Assembly: GCA_036265005.1 (NCBI GenBank)
Contig: DATAPW010000284.1
Span: 26,621 to 90,620 of the forward strand
DNA from: JAMXLO01 sp036265005
GTDB taxonomy: Bacteria > Pseudomonadota > Alphaproteobacteria > Acetobacterales > Acetobacteraceae
Length of the DNA stretch: 64,000 bases
Reading direction: 5' to 3'
Shown here: piece after piece, positions 27,708 to 37,043 of the stretch
Position numbering within the stretch: position 1 is the first letter of the stretch
How the letters are laid out: each line of letters begins with the position of its first letter
Notes under the pieces: model-generated
What the model was told of the DNA's origin: nothing
What the model saw: only the letters and a program-made list of their open reading frames with translations
Databases searched by the model: none
Position numbers and translations under genes: made by a program

Positions 27708-29321
27708 TCAATGGCCCGCCGGCACCGCGCCTCCCAGCTTGACCTTCCGCAGGGCGAGCGCGAGCGGCACCGCCGCAAGCGAGATCAGCATCAGGACCCA
27801 GAAAGCATCCATGTAGGCCAGGAAGGACGCCTGCGTCTGCACCTGCTGTCCAATCCAGGCGATGGCCTGCTGGTGCGCCTGGATCAGTGAGCTGCCTTGT
27901 TCGGCAAAATAGTGCGTCACCCGCTGCAGCGTCTCTTGATACTGCACGCTCGACGGGATCGCGTGCTCGATGAGCCGGCTCTGATGGAACTGCTCGCGAT
28001 GCGCCAGCACGTTGGCAAAGACCGAGATGCCGATCGACCCTCCGGTGTTGCGCGCCACGTTGAGCAGCGCCGAGGCCTGGTCGGTCTTGTTGGACGGAAG
28101 GCCGTCGTAGGATGCGGCGATGATCGGCAGGAAGATCAGCGGCAGTCCCACGCCGAGCAGCATCCGCGACCGCGCGAAGAACCAAAAGTCGAGATCGGCA
28201 TACACGGTGGTCAGGTCGTACATGGAGAGCGCGATGATCACCCCGCCGGCGACGATGAGGTATTTTGGCTGGACCTTGGTCGCGATGCGGCCGACGACGA
28301 ACATCATCGCCATGGTGACGAGGCCGCCCGGCGAGAGCACGAGGCCGGCCCAGGTCGCCGTATAGCCGAAATTCGCCTGCACCAGTTGGGGCAGCGACTG
28401 CGTGGTGCCCAACAGGATGGCTCCGGTTGCCAACATCACCAGGAAGCAGGCGCCGAACTGCCGGGTTGCCACCATCCGCAGGTCGATCATCGGGTCGCGG
28501 CGGCTGATCTCCCACGGAATCATCAGCACGAAGGCCAGCGCGCAGACCGCAGTGACCGTGACGATGAATGATGAGGCGAACCAGTCGTCTTCGAGCCCTC
28601 GGTCGAGCGCGACTTCGAGCGTGCCCAGGAAAGTGGCGACCAGCGCGAAGCCGATGAGATCGAACCCGCCACCTTGCTGCCGCGCGCGCCGGCGCTCGGC
28701 GACTGCGGCGTCGGACTCCCGCAGGACCAGCCCGATCACGGCGATGGTGAAAAGGCCAACCGGGGCGTTGATCAGGAAGCACCAGTGCCAGGAAAGATTG
28801 TCGGACAACCAGCCGCCCAGCGTCGGCCCGACCACCGGGGCCACAACCACCGCGACACCGAACAGCGCGAAGCCCTGTCCGCGCTTCTGCGGCGGGAAGG
28901 CATCCGCCAGGATCGACTGCGCGACCGGCACCATGCCGCCGCCGGCGAAGCCCTGCAGGACGCGGAACAGCAGCAGCGAGTCCAGGCTCCATGCCATTGC
29001 GCAGAGCACGGAGCTCACGCTGAACAGTGCCAGGCAGAGCAGGAAAAATGTTTTGCGGCCGAGCAACCTGGCGAGAAAGCTGCTGGCCGTGAGGATGATG
29101 GCGTTGGCGACCAGGTAGGTCGTCACCACCCAGGACGCTTCATCCTCGCTCACTCCCATGCCGCCGGCGATATACGGCAGCGCGACGTTTGCAATGGTGG
29201 TGTCGAGAACCTCCATGAAGGAAGCCAGCGCCACCAGCACGGCAATCAGCCACGGGTTGGTGCTTGCGCCGTTTGCGGCAGGGGAAGCGCCCGTCCTGGT
29301 CACGGCAGCGCTCACAGCCAC
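27708..29321 (-). CDS. DHA2-family MFS multidrug transporter (EmrB-like)
   Basis: The 537-residue protein has the 14-helix DHA2 layout. It starts NPWLIAVLVALASFMEVLDT then TTIANVALPYIAGG, with the drug-antiporter motif C in ALFGVAVVVAPVVGPTLGGW and a motif A-like ARLLGRKTFF. It pairs with the adaptor encoded upstream. Two GTG starts are possible (29321 and 29315); the second overlaps the adaptor stop as GTGA, so translational coupling is likely. The locus is controlled, by position, by the MarR protein at 30761. Substrates are unknown. Confidence 0.9.
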   Translation of the reverse strand: MAVSAAVTRTGASPAANGASTNPWLIAVLVALASFMEVLDTTIANVALPYIAGGMGVSEDEASWVVTTYLVANAIILTASSFLARLLGRKTFFLLCLALFSVSSVLCAMAWSLDSLLLFRVLQGFAGGGMVPVAQSILADAFPPQKRGQGFALFGVAVVVAPVVGPTLGGWLSDNLSWHWCFLINAPVGLFTIAVIGLVLRESDAAVAERRRARQQGGGFDLIGFALVATFLGTLEVALDRGLEDDWFASSFIVTVTAVCALAFVLMIPWEISRRDPMIDLRMVATRQFGACFLVMLATGAILLGTTQSLPQLVQANFGYTATWAGLVLSPGGLVTMAMMFVVGRIATKVQPKYLIVAGGVIIALSMYDLTTVYADLDFWFFARSRMLLGVGLPLIFLPIIAASYDGLPSNKTDQASALLNVARNTGGSIGISVFANVLAHREQFHQSRLIEHAIPSSVQYQETLQRVTHYFAEQGSSLIQAHQQAIAWIGQQVQTQASFLAYMDAFWVLMLISLAAVPLALALRKVKLGGAVPAGH

Positions 29322-30580
29322 CGTAGCAGCCGCTCGTAGAGCGACGGGGTCGGATCGGTTCGCACGGTCGGCTCCACCGACATGCCAGGGCCGAGGGCAA
29401 CATCGGCCGGGGGATTGTCGATGACGATCTTCACCGGCACGCGCTGGACGATCTTGACGTAGTTGCCGGTGGCATTCTCCGCTGGCAGCAGCGAGAACGC
29501 CGTGCCCGATCCGGGCTGGACGCTGTCGACGTGTCCGTGGACCGCGCGTTCCGGATAGGCGTCGATGTGCAGGATGACCGGCTGCCCGGGCCGCATGGCG
29601 TCGAGCTGGGTTTCCTTGAAGTTCGCGGCGACCCAGATCTCGTCCGGCACGAACATGGTGAGGTTGGTGCCGGGCTGCGCGTATTGCCCGACTGCAGCCG
29701 AGAGGTTCACGACGCGTCCGGGCTGGGCGGCGATGACGGTCGTGTAGGACAGGTTGAGCTCGGCCTGGTCGCGCTGGGCAGCCGCCTGCGCGAGATTTGC
29801 CTCCGCGCTGCTGTGCTGCGCCTTGAGCGCGGCGAGCTGACGCGTTGTGGCAACGAGCGTTGCCTGCGCAGTCTTCAGCGCCGCCTTCTGCTGCTGAAGC
29901 TGCGACCCGTACTGCTGGGCATCCTGCACGGAGCCCCAGCCGTCGTGGGCCAAGGTCCCGTAGCGGGACGCCTGCTGTTGCGCAAATGTCAGGCTGGCCT
30001 GCGCCTGCTCCACCTGCGCCTCGTTTTCCCCCACCTGTGCCTGCTGCACGGCGGTTTGGGCGTCGATGTTCTCGATGCTGGCCTGCGCGGCGGACACTTG
30101 CGCCTGGGTCTGGGCGAGCGCTGCCCGATAATCGCGATCGTCGATGCGAGCGATCACATCGCCGGCGGACACGTGCTGATTGTCGGTGACCGGTACGGCG
30201 ACGACGTAGCCGGACACCTTGGGGGCGATGGCATATTGGCGCGCGGCGATGAAGGCGTCGTCGGTCGTCACGTAATGCCGGGCGTCGTCCCAGTATAGAT
30301 AGCCACCGGCCGCAAGCAGCGCGAGAACGATTCCGGCGAAAGGCACCGCGAACGGATGCCGCCGCAGAAGGCCGCGGCGTTGGTCTGCCTTGGGCTGTGG
30401 GTTCCCCGTTGCGTCGCGCCGGAACGAGGCAGGGATCTCGCTTCCATCCGGCAGCAAGAGCTGCGGCGCGGCGGCTTTCGCCGACCTCGCATGCCCGGGG
30501 AGAACCGGATCGGTGCGCGGCTCCGACACTTCTCGGAACTCGTGAAGCCCGACAGCCTGCTCGCTGTCTTCTAGTGTCAT
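29312..30580 (-). CDS. HlyD-family multidrug adaptor (EmrA-like)
   Basis: The 422-residue adaptor has a long N-terminal cytoplasmic part, one membrane helix (about residues 90-110, FAVPFAGIVLALLAAGGYLY) and a periplasmic domain. There the lipoyl halves (YAIAPKVSGYVVAVPVTDN and TVIAAQPGRVVNLSAAVGQY) flank a long coiled coil very rich in Gln and Ala. It should link the EmrB-like pump to an outer-membrane channel. ATG 30580 is preferred over 30643: the longer form would extend over the palindrome pair upstream. The pump gene overlaps its stop. Confidence 0.88.
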   Translation of the reverse strand: MTLEDSEQAVGLHEFREVSEPRTDPVLPGHARSAKAAAPQLLLPDGSEIPASFRRDATGNPQPKADQRRGLLRRHPFAVPFAGIVLALLAAGGYLYWDDARHYVTTDDAFIAARQYAIAPKVSGYVVAVPVTDNQHVSAGDVIARIDDRDYRAALAQTQAQVSAAQASIENIDAQTAVQQAQVGENEAQVEQAQASLTFAQQQASRYGTLAHDGWGSVQDAQQYGSQLQQQKAALKTAQATLVATTRQLAALKAQHSSAEANLAQAAAQRDQAELNLSYTTVIAAQPGRVVNLSAAVGQYAQPGTNLTMFVPDEIWVAANFKETQLDAMRPGQPVILHIDAYPERAVHGHVDSVQPGSGTAFSLLPAENATGNYVKIVQRVPVKIVIDNPPADVALGPGMSVEPTVRTDPTPSLYERLLRWL

Positions 30581-30601
30581 GACGTACGACCCTTGGTATC
30601 G

Positions 30602-30636
30602 GTTAGGTGCCGTACAAAATAAGTTAGGAGCCTTAC
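30602..30636. promoter_or_regulatory. Candidate MarR operator: two 14-bp imperfect palindromes
   Basis: GTTAGGTGCCGTAC (30602-30615) and GTTAGGAGCCTTAC (30623-30636) are each imperfect palindromes (GT..GG..CC..AC) and repeat each other. Their centres are 21 bp apart, two helical turns. They lie in the intergenic region between the emrA-like and marR-like genes, just upstream of the emrA-like start, as expected for an autoregulatory site. Function is inferred from position and symmetry. Confidence 0.6.
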
Positions 30637-30760
30637 GGATCAACCTTGATCGCGGCGACGTGACGGCTGGATGCTGGCAGGAGTGAAAGCGTTGACAATC
30701 AAACGGTTAGCCACCATACTGATTTTGCCAGGCGCCTCGCAGATCCATTGGAAACGGCCG

Positions 30761-31294
30761 ATGACAGCCAAAACGCGGCCCCGACTCCCTCCGGCCCCGC
30801 CGCCGGCGATCATGGAGGAGCTCCGCAGGCGCCTCCCACGGCGGGAGATGTTGGCGGTGGAAACCGTGTTCGCGTTGCGCGCCACCGCGCAACAAGTGGA
30901 CAACGTCATCACCGAATGGCTTGCCGGTACGGCGGGATCGCCGGCGCGCTACCTGATCCTCATGCTGCTATCGGCGGCGAGGGGGAGCGGCGTCTCGCAT
31001 AAGGAAATCGGTGCGGCGCTGGGCGTGACCCGCGCGACCGTTTCCGGATTGATGGCGGCTCTCGAACGCGAAGGCTTCGTGAAATCCTCGGTGGACCGCG
31101 ACGATCGCCGACAGCTCCTGGCAACCTTGACCTCCAAGGGCGAGGCGGTCATCGGCAAGGCCGTCGCGGCGAATACCTCTCGATTGCGCGCGGCGTCTGC
31201 ATCCTTTTCGCCGACCGAGCTGTCGACCTTGATGGCGCTGCTGCTGCGTGTCCGCGAAGGCTTTGCGGCGAACGCAAGTGCCAGCGGGACGTAA
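30761..31294 (+). CDS. MarR-family transcriptional regulator
   Basis: A 177-residue (from ATG 30761) winged-helix protein. The recognition region reads VSHKEIGAALGVTRATVSGL and the wing FVKSSVDRDDRRQLLATLT, which is the typical MarR D-R-D-x-R wing. It is divergent from the emrAB-like genes, with the palindrome pair between them, so it probably represses the pump genes and is relieved by a pump substrate. An earlier ATG (30671) and a later one (30812) are possible starts. Confidence 0.87.
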   Translation: MTAKTRPRLPPAPPPAIMEELRRRLPRREMLAVETVFALRATAQQVDNVITEWLAGTAGSPARYLILMLLSAARGSGVSHKEIGAALGVTRATVSGLMAALEREGFVKSSVDRDDRRQLLATLTSKGEAVIGKAVAANTSRLRAASASFSPTELSTLMALLLRVREGFAANASASGT

Positions 31295-31411
31295 CGAAGA
31301 CGGTGCCGGCATTGACGGGCGCCGGCTGCCTCCCTGATCCCCCGGCATTCCCTCCCACCTGCCGATCCGCCTATCGTGCGGTCCAACCAGAGATACCCGG
31401 GACCAAGCGAC

Positions 31412-32305
31412 ATGGACACATCACATCGCCCGCTGCGCAGCTTCCTGTTTGCGCCGGGCAATCATGCGCGCCGCGTCGAAAAGGCGCTGTCGCTCGACGC
31501 CGATGCAGTGATCCTCGACCTCGAGGATGCCGTCGCGATCGCCGAGAAACCCGCCGCCCGCACGTTCGTCGCGGCAGCCCTCGAACGGCCCCGCAGCGCG
31601 CTGCTCTACGTCCGGGTCAACGCCGTCGACACCGGGTTCTGCTACGGCGACCTGACAACGGTCGTGCAGCCCGGCCTGGACGGCATCATCCTGCCGAAGG
31701 TGGAAAGCGCCGCCGGCCTCGCCACCATCGACTGGCTGATGGCGCAGTTGGAACGCGACCGCGGACTGCCGCACGGCGCCATCGACCTGGTCCCGATCAC
31801 CGAGACCGCGCGCGGCGTGCAGCACATTGACGCGATCCTCGCCGCGGGCACGCGCGTCCGCCGCGTTGCCTTCGGCGCCGGCGACTTCACGCTCGACGTC
31901 GCCATGACGTGGAGCCGCAGCGAAACGGAACTTGCCCACGCCCGGTCGGTCATCGTCACCGCATCGCGCGCCGCCGGCATCGACGCGCCGCTCGACACGG
32001 TGTGGGTGGACCTGACCGATCCGGACGGCCTGGAGGCGTCCGCGCGCACGGCATTGGCCTGCGGCTTCCAGGGCAAGATGTGCATCCATCCCGACCAGAT
32101 CGCCGTGGTGAACCGCGTGTTCACGCCAACCGACGCCGAGATCGCGTTCGCCGACCGGGTCGCCGCCGCATTTGCCAAGGCCGAAGCCGAGGGCAGCGCG
32201 GCCATCCAGCTCGACGGCAAGTTCATCGACTATCCCATCGTCTATCGCGCGCAACGCGTGTTGCAGAAGGCCGCCGCGATCCGCGCACGGGAGGCACGCC
32301 GATGA
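31412..32305 (+). CDS. CoA-ester lyase (HpcH/HpaI, CitE-like)
   Basis: A 297-residue TIM-barrel lyase of the citrate-lyase-beta/malyl-CoA-lyase family. It has RSFLFAPGNHARRVEKALSL, DAVILDLEDAV, the Mg-binding Glu in ILPKVESAAGL and Asp in FGAGDFTLDVAMTW, and the C-terminal GFQGKMCIHPDQIAVVNRVF. Such enzymes cleave 3-hydroxyacyl-CoA esters (malyl-, methylmalyl- or citramalyl-CoA) into acetyl-CoA plus a 2-oxoacid. The CoA transferase gene overlaps its stop by ATGA, so the pair probably activates and then cleaves a hydroxy- or unsaturated dicarboxylate. The substrate is not determined. Confidence 0.88.
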   Translation: MDTSHRPLRSFLFAPGNHARRVEKALSLDADAVILDLEDAVAIAEKPAARTFVAAALERPRSALLYVRVNAVDTGFCYGDLTTVVQPGLDGIILPKVESAAGLATIDWLMAQLERDRGLPHGAIDLVPITETARGVQHIDAILAAGTRVRRVAFGAGDFTLDVAMTWSRSETELAHARSVIVTASRAAGIDAPLDTVWVDLTDPDGLEASARTALACGFQGKMCIHPDQIAVVNRVFTPTDAEIAFADRVAAAFAKAEAEGSAAIQLDGKFIDYPIVYRAQRVLQKAAAIRAREARR

Positions 32306-33486
32306 CGGACAGAACCGCCGGACCGCTCGACGGGATCAAAGTGCTCGACCTGTGCAGCTATCTCGCCGGGCCGTATGGCTGCACGCTGCTGGCTGACTTT
32401 GGCGCCGATGTGGTCAAGATCGAATCACCGCAAGGCGACATGCTGCGACAGTTTCCGTCGAGCCTGGCGGGCGAGAGCCGGTTCTTTCTCGGCACCAACC
32501 GCGGCAAGCGCGCGCTGGCGCTCGATTTGAAACAGCCGGAAGGGCTGGCTGTCCTGCACCGCATGGTGGCGAGTGCCGATGTGCTGGTGGAGAATTTCCG
32601 TCCCTCGGTGCCGGCGCGTCTCGGCATCGAATATCCGCGGTTGCGCGCGATCAATCCGCGGCTGATCTACGCCGGGCTGACCGGCTACGGCGACGCGGGA
32701 CCGCTCAGCGAGAAGGGCGGCTTCGACCAGGTGCTGCAATGCCTGAGCGGCATGGCCGCATTCCAGGGCGGGGGCGCCGACAAGCCTCAACTGGTGCTGG
32801 GCTCGGTGCTGGACTACTTCACCTCGGCGCTGCTCGCCTATGGCGTTGCTGCGGCACTGTTCCAGCGCGAGCGCAGCGGGCGCGGACAGTATCTCAGCCT
32901 GTCGCTGTTGCGCAGCGCGCTGACGATACAGGCCGGCCGGTTTGTGTGGGCCGAGACCGAAGGCCGCGATGTCGCGCGCGAGTCCGGCACCGGCGGGCTG
33001 ACCGGCATCCATCCGACCAAGAGCGGCATGCTGTATGTGTCGCTGCATTCGAACCATTTCTTCGCGGCATTCTGCCAACTGATCGGGCGGCCGGAGCTGG
33101 CGAACGATCCGCGTTGCGCGACGATGCGCAGCCGCGCCGAGCATGCCGCCGGGTTGCTGCCGGAAGTGCGTGCGGCGCTCGCCGGGCGTACCGCGCTGGA
33201 ATGGGTGGAGATGTTCGGCGAACAGGTGCCGTGTGCGGCAGTGCGGCCGATCGAGGACATGTTCGACCATCCGCAGGTGGTTGCGGAAGGGCTGGTGACG
33301 ACACTCGACCATCCGGAAGTGGGCCGTTATCGGACGATGACGAAGCCGGTGCAGTTCTCCGACACGCCTGGGCCGGCGCCGACTGCGTCACCGACCTTCG
33401 GCCAGCACAGCGGGGAGGTGCTGGCGGGGTACGGGTACTCGGCTGCGCAGATCGCTGCGTTGCGCGAGCGCGGCGTGGTACGGTGA
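32302..33486 (+). CDS. Class III CoA transferase (CaiB/BaiF family)
   Basis: A 394-residue family III CoA transferase, with PLDGIKVLDLCSYLAGPYGC, LADFGADVVKIESPQGDMLR, NRGKRALALDLKQPEG, the catalytic-Asp region GGFDQVLQCLSGM and GRGQYLSLSLLRSAL. It moves CoA from an acyl-CoA donor to a carboxylate. It overlaps the lyase gene and together they form a short operon for a carboxylic acid, with citramalate- or itaconate-type routes as candidates (inference). Confidence 0.9.
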   Translation: MTDRTAGPLDGIKVLDLCSYLAGPYGCTLLADFGADVVKIESPQGDMLRQFPSSLAGESRFFLGTNRGKRALALDLKQPEGLAVLHRMVASADVLVENFRPSVPARLGIEYPRLRAINPRLIYAGLTGYGDAGPLSEKGGFDQVLQCLSGMAAFQGGGADKPQLVLGSVLDYFTSALLAYGVAAALFQRERSGRGQYLSLSLLRSALTIQAGRFVWAETEGRDVARESGTGGLTGIHPTKSGMLYVSLHSNHFFAAFCQLIGRPELANDPRCATMRSRAEHAAGLLPEVRAALAGRTALEWVEMFGEQVPCAAVRPIEDMFDHPQVVAEGLVTTLDHPEVGRYRTMTKPVQFSDTPGPAPTASPTFGQHSGEVLAGYGYSAAQIAALRERGVVR

Positions 33487-33575
33487 GAGCGGACCGCTGC
33501 TGATCGACAGCGCAGGGAACACCGCTGTCCGGTCGTGAACCCGGTCTCGGAACGCCCCTCAAGCCGGCACCTTCG

Positions 33576-33803
33576 TTGTCAGATCGATCCGGTCCGGTTC
33601 CTGCGCGTGCACAAGCTGCGGCGGCCGATGGGTTGCGGCTCGCCGCGGCGTTGGTTGCCGCGGACGGCCGTCCCGCATCCCTTCAGGTGGTGACGCTGGA
33701 CGAGCGCGTTGCCGAGGCGGCGCGGAAGGAGGGGGTTTGCCTTGATCGCCATTGTGGCAGAATGATCCAGCCGCACGATCGCTCCGAGGCCGCAGGATGC
33801 TGA
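33576..33803 (+). pseudogene. PIN-domain (VapC-like) C-terminal remnant
   Basis: A short frame reads AAADGLRLAAALVAADGRPA then LQVVTLDERVAEAARKEGV. This is the C-terminal half of a PIN ribonuclease: acidic residue plus helix D-G/A-L-x-L-A-x-A-L, then strand V-T-x-D-E-R and helix. The N-terminal acidic residues and any antitoxin gene are missing. It overlaps the start of the TPR gene by a few bases. A translated short protein cannot be excluded, but toxin function is unlikely. Confidence 0.5.
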
Positions 33804-35116
33804 CGGACCGTTACGAACTCCCCCTCTCCACCACCTCCCCTGCAGCGCGGGACGCCTACGTCCAGGGCGCCAATAGCAAACTCACCATGTATCCCGGCGC
33901 GATCGAGGCGTTCGATCGCGCCATCGAAGCCGATCCCGCATTTGCCGTGCCGCATGCCGCTCGGGCCCACGCGTTGCTGGAGCGCGGCGACGCCGCGGCG
34001 GCGCGGGAGGCGATGGCAGCGGCCAATGCACGCGCCGCCGGCCTGACCGCGCGCGAAGCGAGCCACATCGCGTATTTCGGCCACCTCGTGGCGGGTGACG
34101 CCGAGGCCGCACTCGCCGCGTTGCCCGCGCACCTGGATGCCTGGCCGCGCGATGTTCTGGTACTCGGCACCACCGCGTTCACCAACGGCCTGATCGGCGG
34201 CTCGGGCCGCGCCGGCCAGAAGCGAACGCTGCTTGCCCTGCTGGACAAACTCGCACCGCACTACGGCGAGGACGACTGGTGGTTCACCGCGCATCACGGC
34301 ATGGCGCTGTCGGAGAACGGCCAGCACGACGCCGCCCGGCCGTTGATCGAGAAATCCCGGGCGCAGAATCCGGCCAACCCGTGGGCGGCGCACGCCACAG
34401 CGCATCTCGCCTACGAAACGGGCGATCCGTCCGCGGCCTGTGCTTTCCTGGCGTCGTGGCTGACCGGGTACCCGCGCGACGGCGCGCTCTACAGCCATCT
34501 GAGCTGGCATCTCGCACTCGGCCACCTCGAGGCCGGTGATGCAGCGACGGCGTCCCGGCTGTTCCGCGACGCCTTCGCGCCCGAGGTGCACAGCGGACCG
34601 CCGCGCGGCAAGCTCAATGATGCGGTGTCGTTCCTGTGGCGCTGGGAACTCGCCGGCCATCCGCGTGATGCGGCATCCTGGCGCACCATGCACGATTTCG
34701 CCAACCGCGCATTCCCGCGCGCCGGCACAGCGTTCTCCGACATGCACATCGCGCTCGCGCTGGCCGTCGCGGGCGATGACGCGGCGCTCGCAGTGCGCGC
34801 GGATCAGGTCGGCGAACTCGCACGAGCGCAACGTTATCCGTCCGGTGCCTGCGTGCCGGCGGTGTCGCGTGGCTTCGCCGCGTTCGAACGCGGGGATTAC
34901 GCCGCCGCGATCGATGCGCTGGAACCGGTTGCCGACGAACTCGAACGCATCGGCGGCAGCCATGCGCAGCTCGACCTGGTGCGGTTCACGCTGCTGAAGG
35001 CCTATCTCGGCGCGGCTCGCCCGGACGATGCGCACCGACTGCTGAGCCAGCGGGGGCGCCCTGTCTCGGCTTATCCCGTCGCCAGCCCCGTTCTCAGCCC
35101 CGTGGCCGCGCACTGA
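33797..35116 (+). CDS. Tetratricopeptide-repeat protein
   Basis: A 439-residue protein without signal peptide, built of helical pairs with TPR-like features (YPGAIEAFDRAIEADPAFAV then PHAARAHALLERGDAAAA; FAAFERGDYAAAIDALEPVA). Tryptophan-rich parts such as EDDWWFTAHHGMALSENGQH and HLSWHLALGHLEAGDA resemble a family of bacterial TPR proteins of unknown role. It is probably cytoplasmic. ATG 33797 is chosen because the conserved start (MLTDRYELPLSTTSPAARDA) begins there. Confidence 0.75.
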   Translation: MLTDRYELPLSTTSPAARDAYVQGANSKLTMYPGAIEAFDRAIEADPAFAVPHAARAHALLERGDAAAAREAMAAANARAAGLTAREASHIAYFGHLVAGDAEAALAALPAHLDAWPRDVLVLGTTAFTNGLIGGSGRAGQKRTLLALLDKLAPHYGEDDWWFTAHHGMALSENGQHDAARPLIEKSRAQNPANPWAAHATAHLAYETGDPSAACAFLASWLTGYPRDGALYSHLSWHLALGHLEAGDAATASRLFRDAFAPEVHSGPPRGKLNDAVSFLWRWELAGHPRDAASWRTMHDFANRAFPRAGTAFSDMHIALALAVAGDDAALAVRADQVGELARAQRYPSGACVPAVSRGFAAFERGDYAAAIDALEPVADELERIGGSHAQLDLVRFTLLKAYLGAARPDDAHRLLSQRGRPVSAYPVASPVLSPVAAH

Positions 35117-35223
35117 CGGGCACACCGGCTGCGCACCTTTGCGGCCGGCGGGTTGATACCTAATTCCAATCGACGCGGGCGCTATGCTTCGCCAGAACCG
35201 CCAAGTGGCTCGGAGGCAGGGCA

Positions 35224-37020
35224 ATGACGCAGGCTTACGACATCATCGAGCACCACTATGACGTGGTGATTGTCGGTGCCGGCGGCGCCGGGATGCGCGC
35301 CGCCCTGGGAATGGCGTCCTCGGGTTTGAAGACGGCCTGCGTCACCAAAGTGTTCCCGACCCGCAGCCATACCGTGGCCGCACAGGGCGGCATGGCAGCT
35401 GCGCTCGGCAACATGGGCGACGGCGACAACTGGCGTTATCACATGTACGACACGGTGAAGGGTTCCGACTGGCTCGGCGACCAGGACGCCATCGAATACA
35501 TGTGCCGCGAGGCGGTGCCGGCAGTGCTGGAACTTGAGCACTACGGCGTGCCATTCTCGCGCACCGAGGCAGGCCGGATCTATCAGCGTCCGTTCGGTGG
35601 CCAGACCATCGAATACGGGAAGAAGATGGCGCAGCGCACCTGTGCCGCGGCCGACCGGACGGGCCACGCCATCCTGCACACGCTGTACCAACAGTGCCTG
35701 AAGCACAACACCGAGTTCTTCATCGAATACATCGCACTCGACCTGCTGATGGACGAGGGCGGGGTATGCCGCGGCATGCTGGCGTGGAACATGGAGGACG
35801 GGTCGCTGCACCGCTTCCGTGCGCATCGCACGGTGTTGGCGACCGGCGGCTACGGCCGGGTGTATTTCTCCACGACCGCCGCCCACACTTGCACCGGTGA
35901 TGGCAACGCCATGGTGCTGCGCGCCGGATTGCCGCTCGAGGATATGGAATTCACCCAGTTCCATCCCACCGGGATCTACGGTTCCGGCTGCCTGATAACC
36001 GAAGGTGCGCGCGGCGAGGGCGGCTATCTCACCAACTCGGACGGTGAGCGCTTCATGGAGCGCTACGCACCGAGCGCCAAGGACCTGGCGGGGCGCGATG
36101 TCGTCTGTCGCGCGATGACCATCGAGATCAACGAGGGCCGCGGCTGCGGGCCGCACAACGACTACATCCTGCTGCACCTGGAACACCTGGGCGCCGAGTT
36201 GCTGCATCTGCGGCTGCCCGGGATCAGCGAAACTGCCAGGATCTTCGCAGGCGTCGACGTGACGCGCGAACCGATCCCGGTGTTGCCGACCGTGCACTAC
36301 AACATGGGCGGCGTGCCGACCAACCTGCATGGCGAGGTCACCACCTTGCGCGACGGCGACCCGGAAGCAGTCGTCGCAGGCCTGATGGCCATCGGCGAGG
36401 CGGCGTGCGTCTCGGTGCATGGCGCCAACCGGCTAGGTTCCAACTCGCTGCTCGACATCGTGGTGTTCGGACGGGCAGCCGCATTCCGCGCCATCGAGAC
36501 GCTGCGGCCAGGCGAGGGCCACTCCGCGCTGCCCGGCATGGTGACCGATCGCGCGATCGACCGGCTGGACCGCATCAGGTGGTCGCGCGGCTCAGCGGGC
36601 GCCGGCACGATCCGCCAGGCGATGCAACGGACCATGCAGCGCCACTGTGCGGTGTTCCGCGATGGCCCGCTGCTGGACAAGGGCGTGAGCACGCTCGATC
36701 GCGCCCTGGCGATGATGCGCGACGATCTTGGCGTTGCCGACCATTCGATGATCTTCAATACCGACCTGGTCGAAACGCTGGAGCTCGACAACATGCTGGC
36801 CCAGGCGAGCGTCAGCATTCACTCCGCCATCGGGCGGACCGAAAGCCGCGGCGCACATGCGCGCGACGACTATCCGAAGCGGGACGACGAGAACTGGCTG
36901 AAGCACACGCTCGCCTGGTGCGATGACGAGGGCCGCGTTCGCCTGGATTACCGGCCGGTGCATTTGCAGCCGCTGTCGAATGAGGTGGCCTCGATCCCGC
37001 CGAAGGAGCGGGTGTACTGA
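35224..37020 (+). CDS. Succinate dehydrogenase flavoprotein subunit-like (solitary SdhA)
   Basis: The 598-residue protein is a full-length SdhA. The FAD-binding start is VVIVGAGGAGMRAALGM; His49 in TRSHTVAAQGG is the expected covalent FAD attachment. Substrate-site features are HPTGIYGSGCLITEGARGEG and VLPTVHYNMGGVPTN, and the C-terminus has RMDY-like VRLDYRPVHLQPL. In the usual complex it oxidises succinate to fumarate with SdhB and membrane anchors. None of sdhB, sdhC or sdhD lies beside it here, which is odd. It could be a second copy or serve another acceptor. GGAGGCAGGGCA precedes the ATG. Confidence 0.88.
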   Translation: MTQAYDIIEHHYDVVIVGAGGAGMRAALGMASSGLKTACVTKVFPTRSHTVAAQGGMAAALGNMGDGDNWRYHMYDTVKGSDWLGDQDAIEYMCREAVPAVLELEHYGVPFSRTEAGRIYQRPFGGQTIEYGKKMAQRTCAAADRTGHAILHTLYQQCLKHNTEFFIEYIALDLLMDEGGVCRGMLAWNMEDGSLHRFRAHRTVLATGGYGRVYFSTTAAHTCTGDGNAMVLRAGLPLEDMEFTQFHPTGIYGSGCLITEGARGEGGYLTNSDGERFMERYAPSAKDLAGRDVVCRAMTIEINEGRGCGPHNDYILLHLEHLGAELLHLRLPGISETARIFAGVDVTREPIPVLPTVHYNMGGVPTNLHGEVTTLRDGDPEAVVAGLMAIGEAACVSVHGANRLGSNSLLDIVVFGRAAAFRAIETLRPGEGHSALPGMVTDRAIDRLDRIRWSRGSAGAGTIRQAMQRTMQRHCAVFRDGPLLDKGVSTLDRALAMMRDDLGVADHSMIFNTDLVETLELDNMLAQASVSIHSAIGRTESRGAHARDDYPKRDDENWLKHTLAWCDDEGRVRLDYRPVHLQPLSNEVASIPPKERVY

Positions 37021-37043
37021 GCCGCCGTCGTTCCGGGTGGCGC

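Noticed and set aside
33576..33803. Complete VapBC toxin-antitoxin module
   Set aside because: Only the C-terminal half of a PIN domain is seen and no antitoxin gene stands upstream, so it is listed as a remnant.
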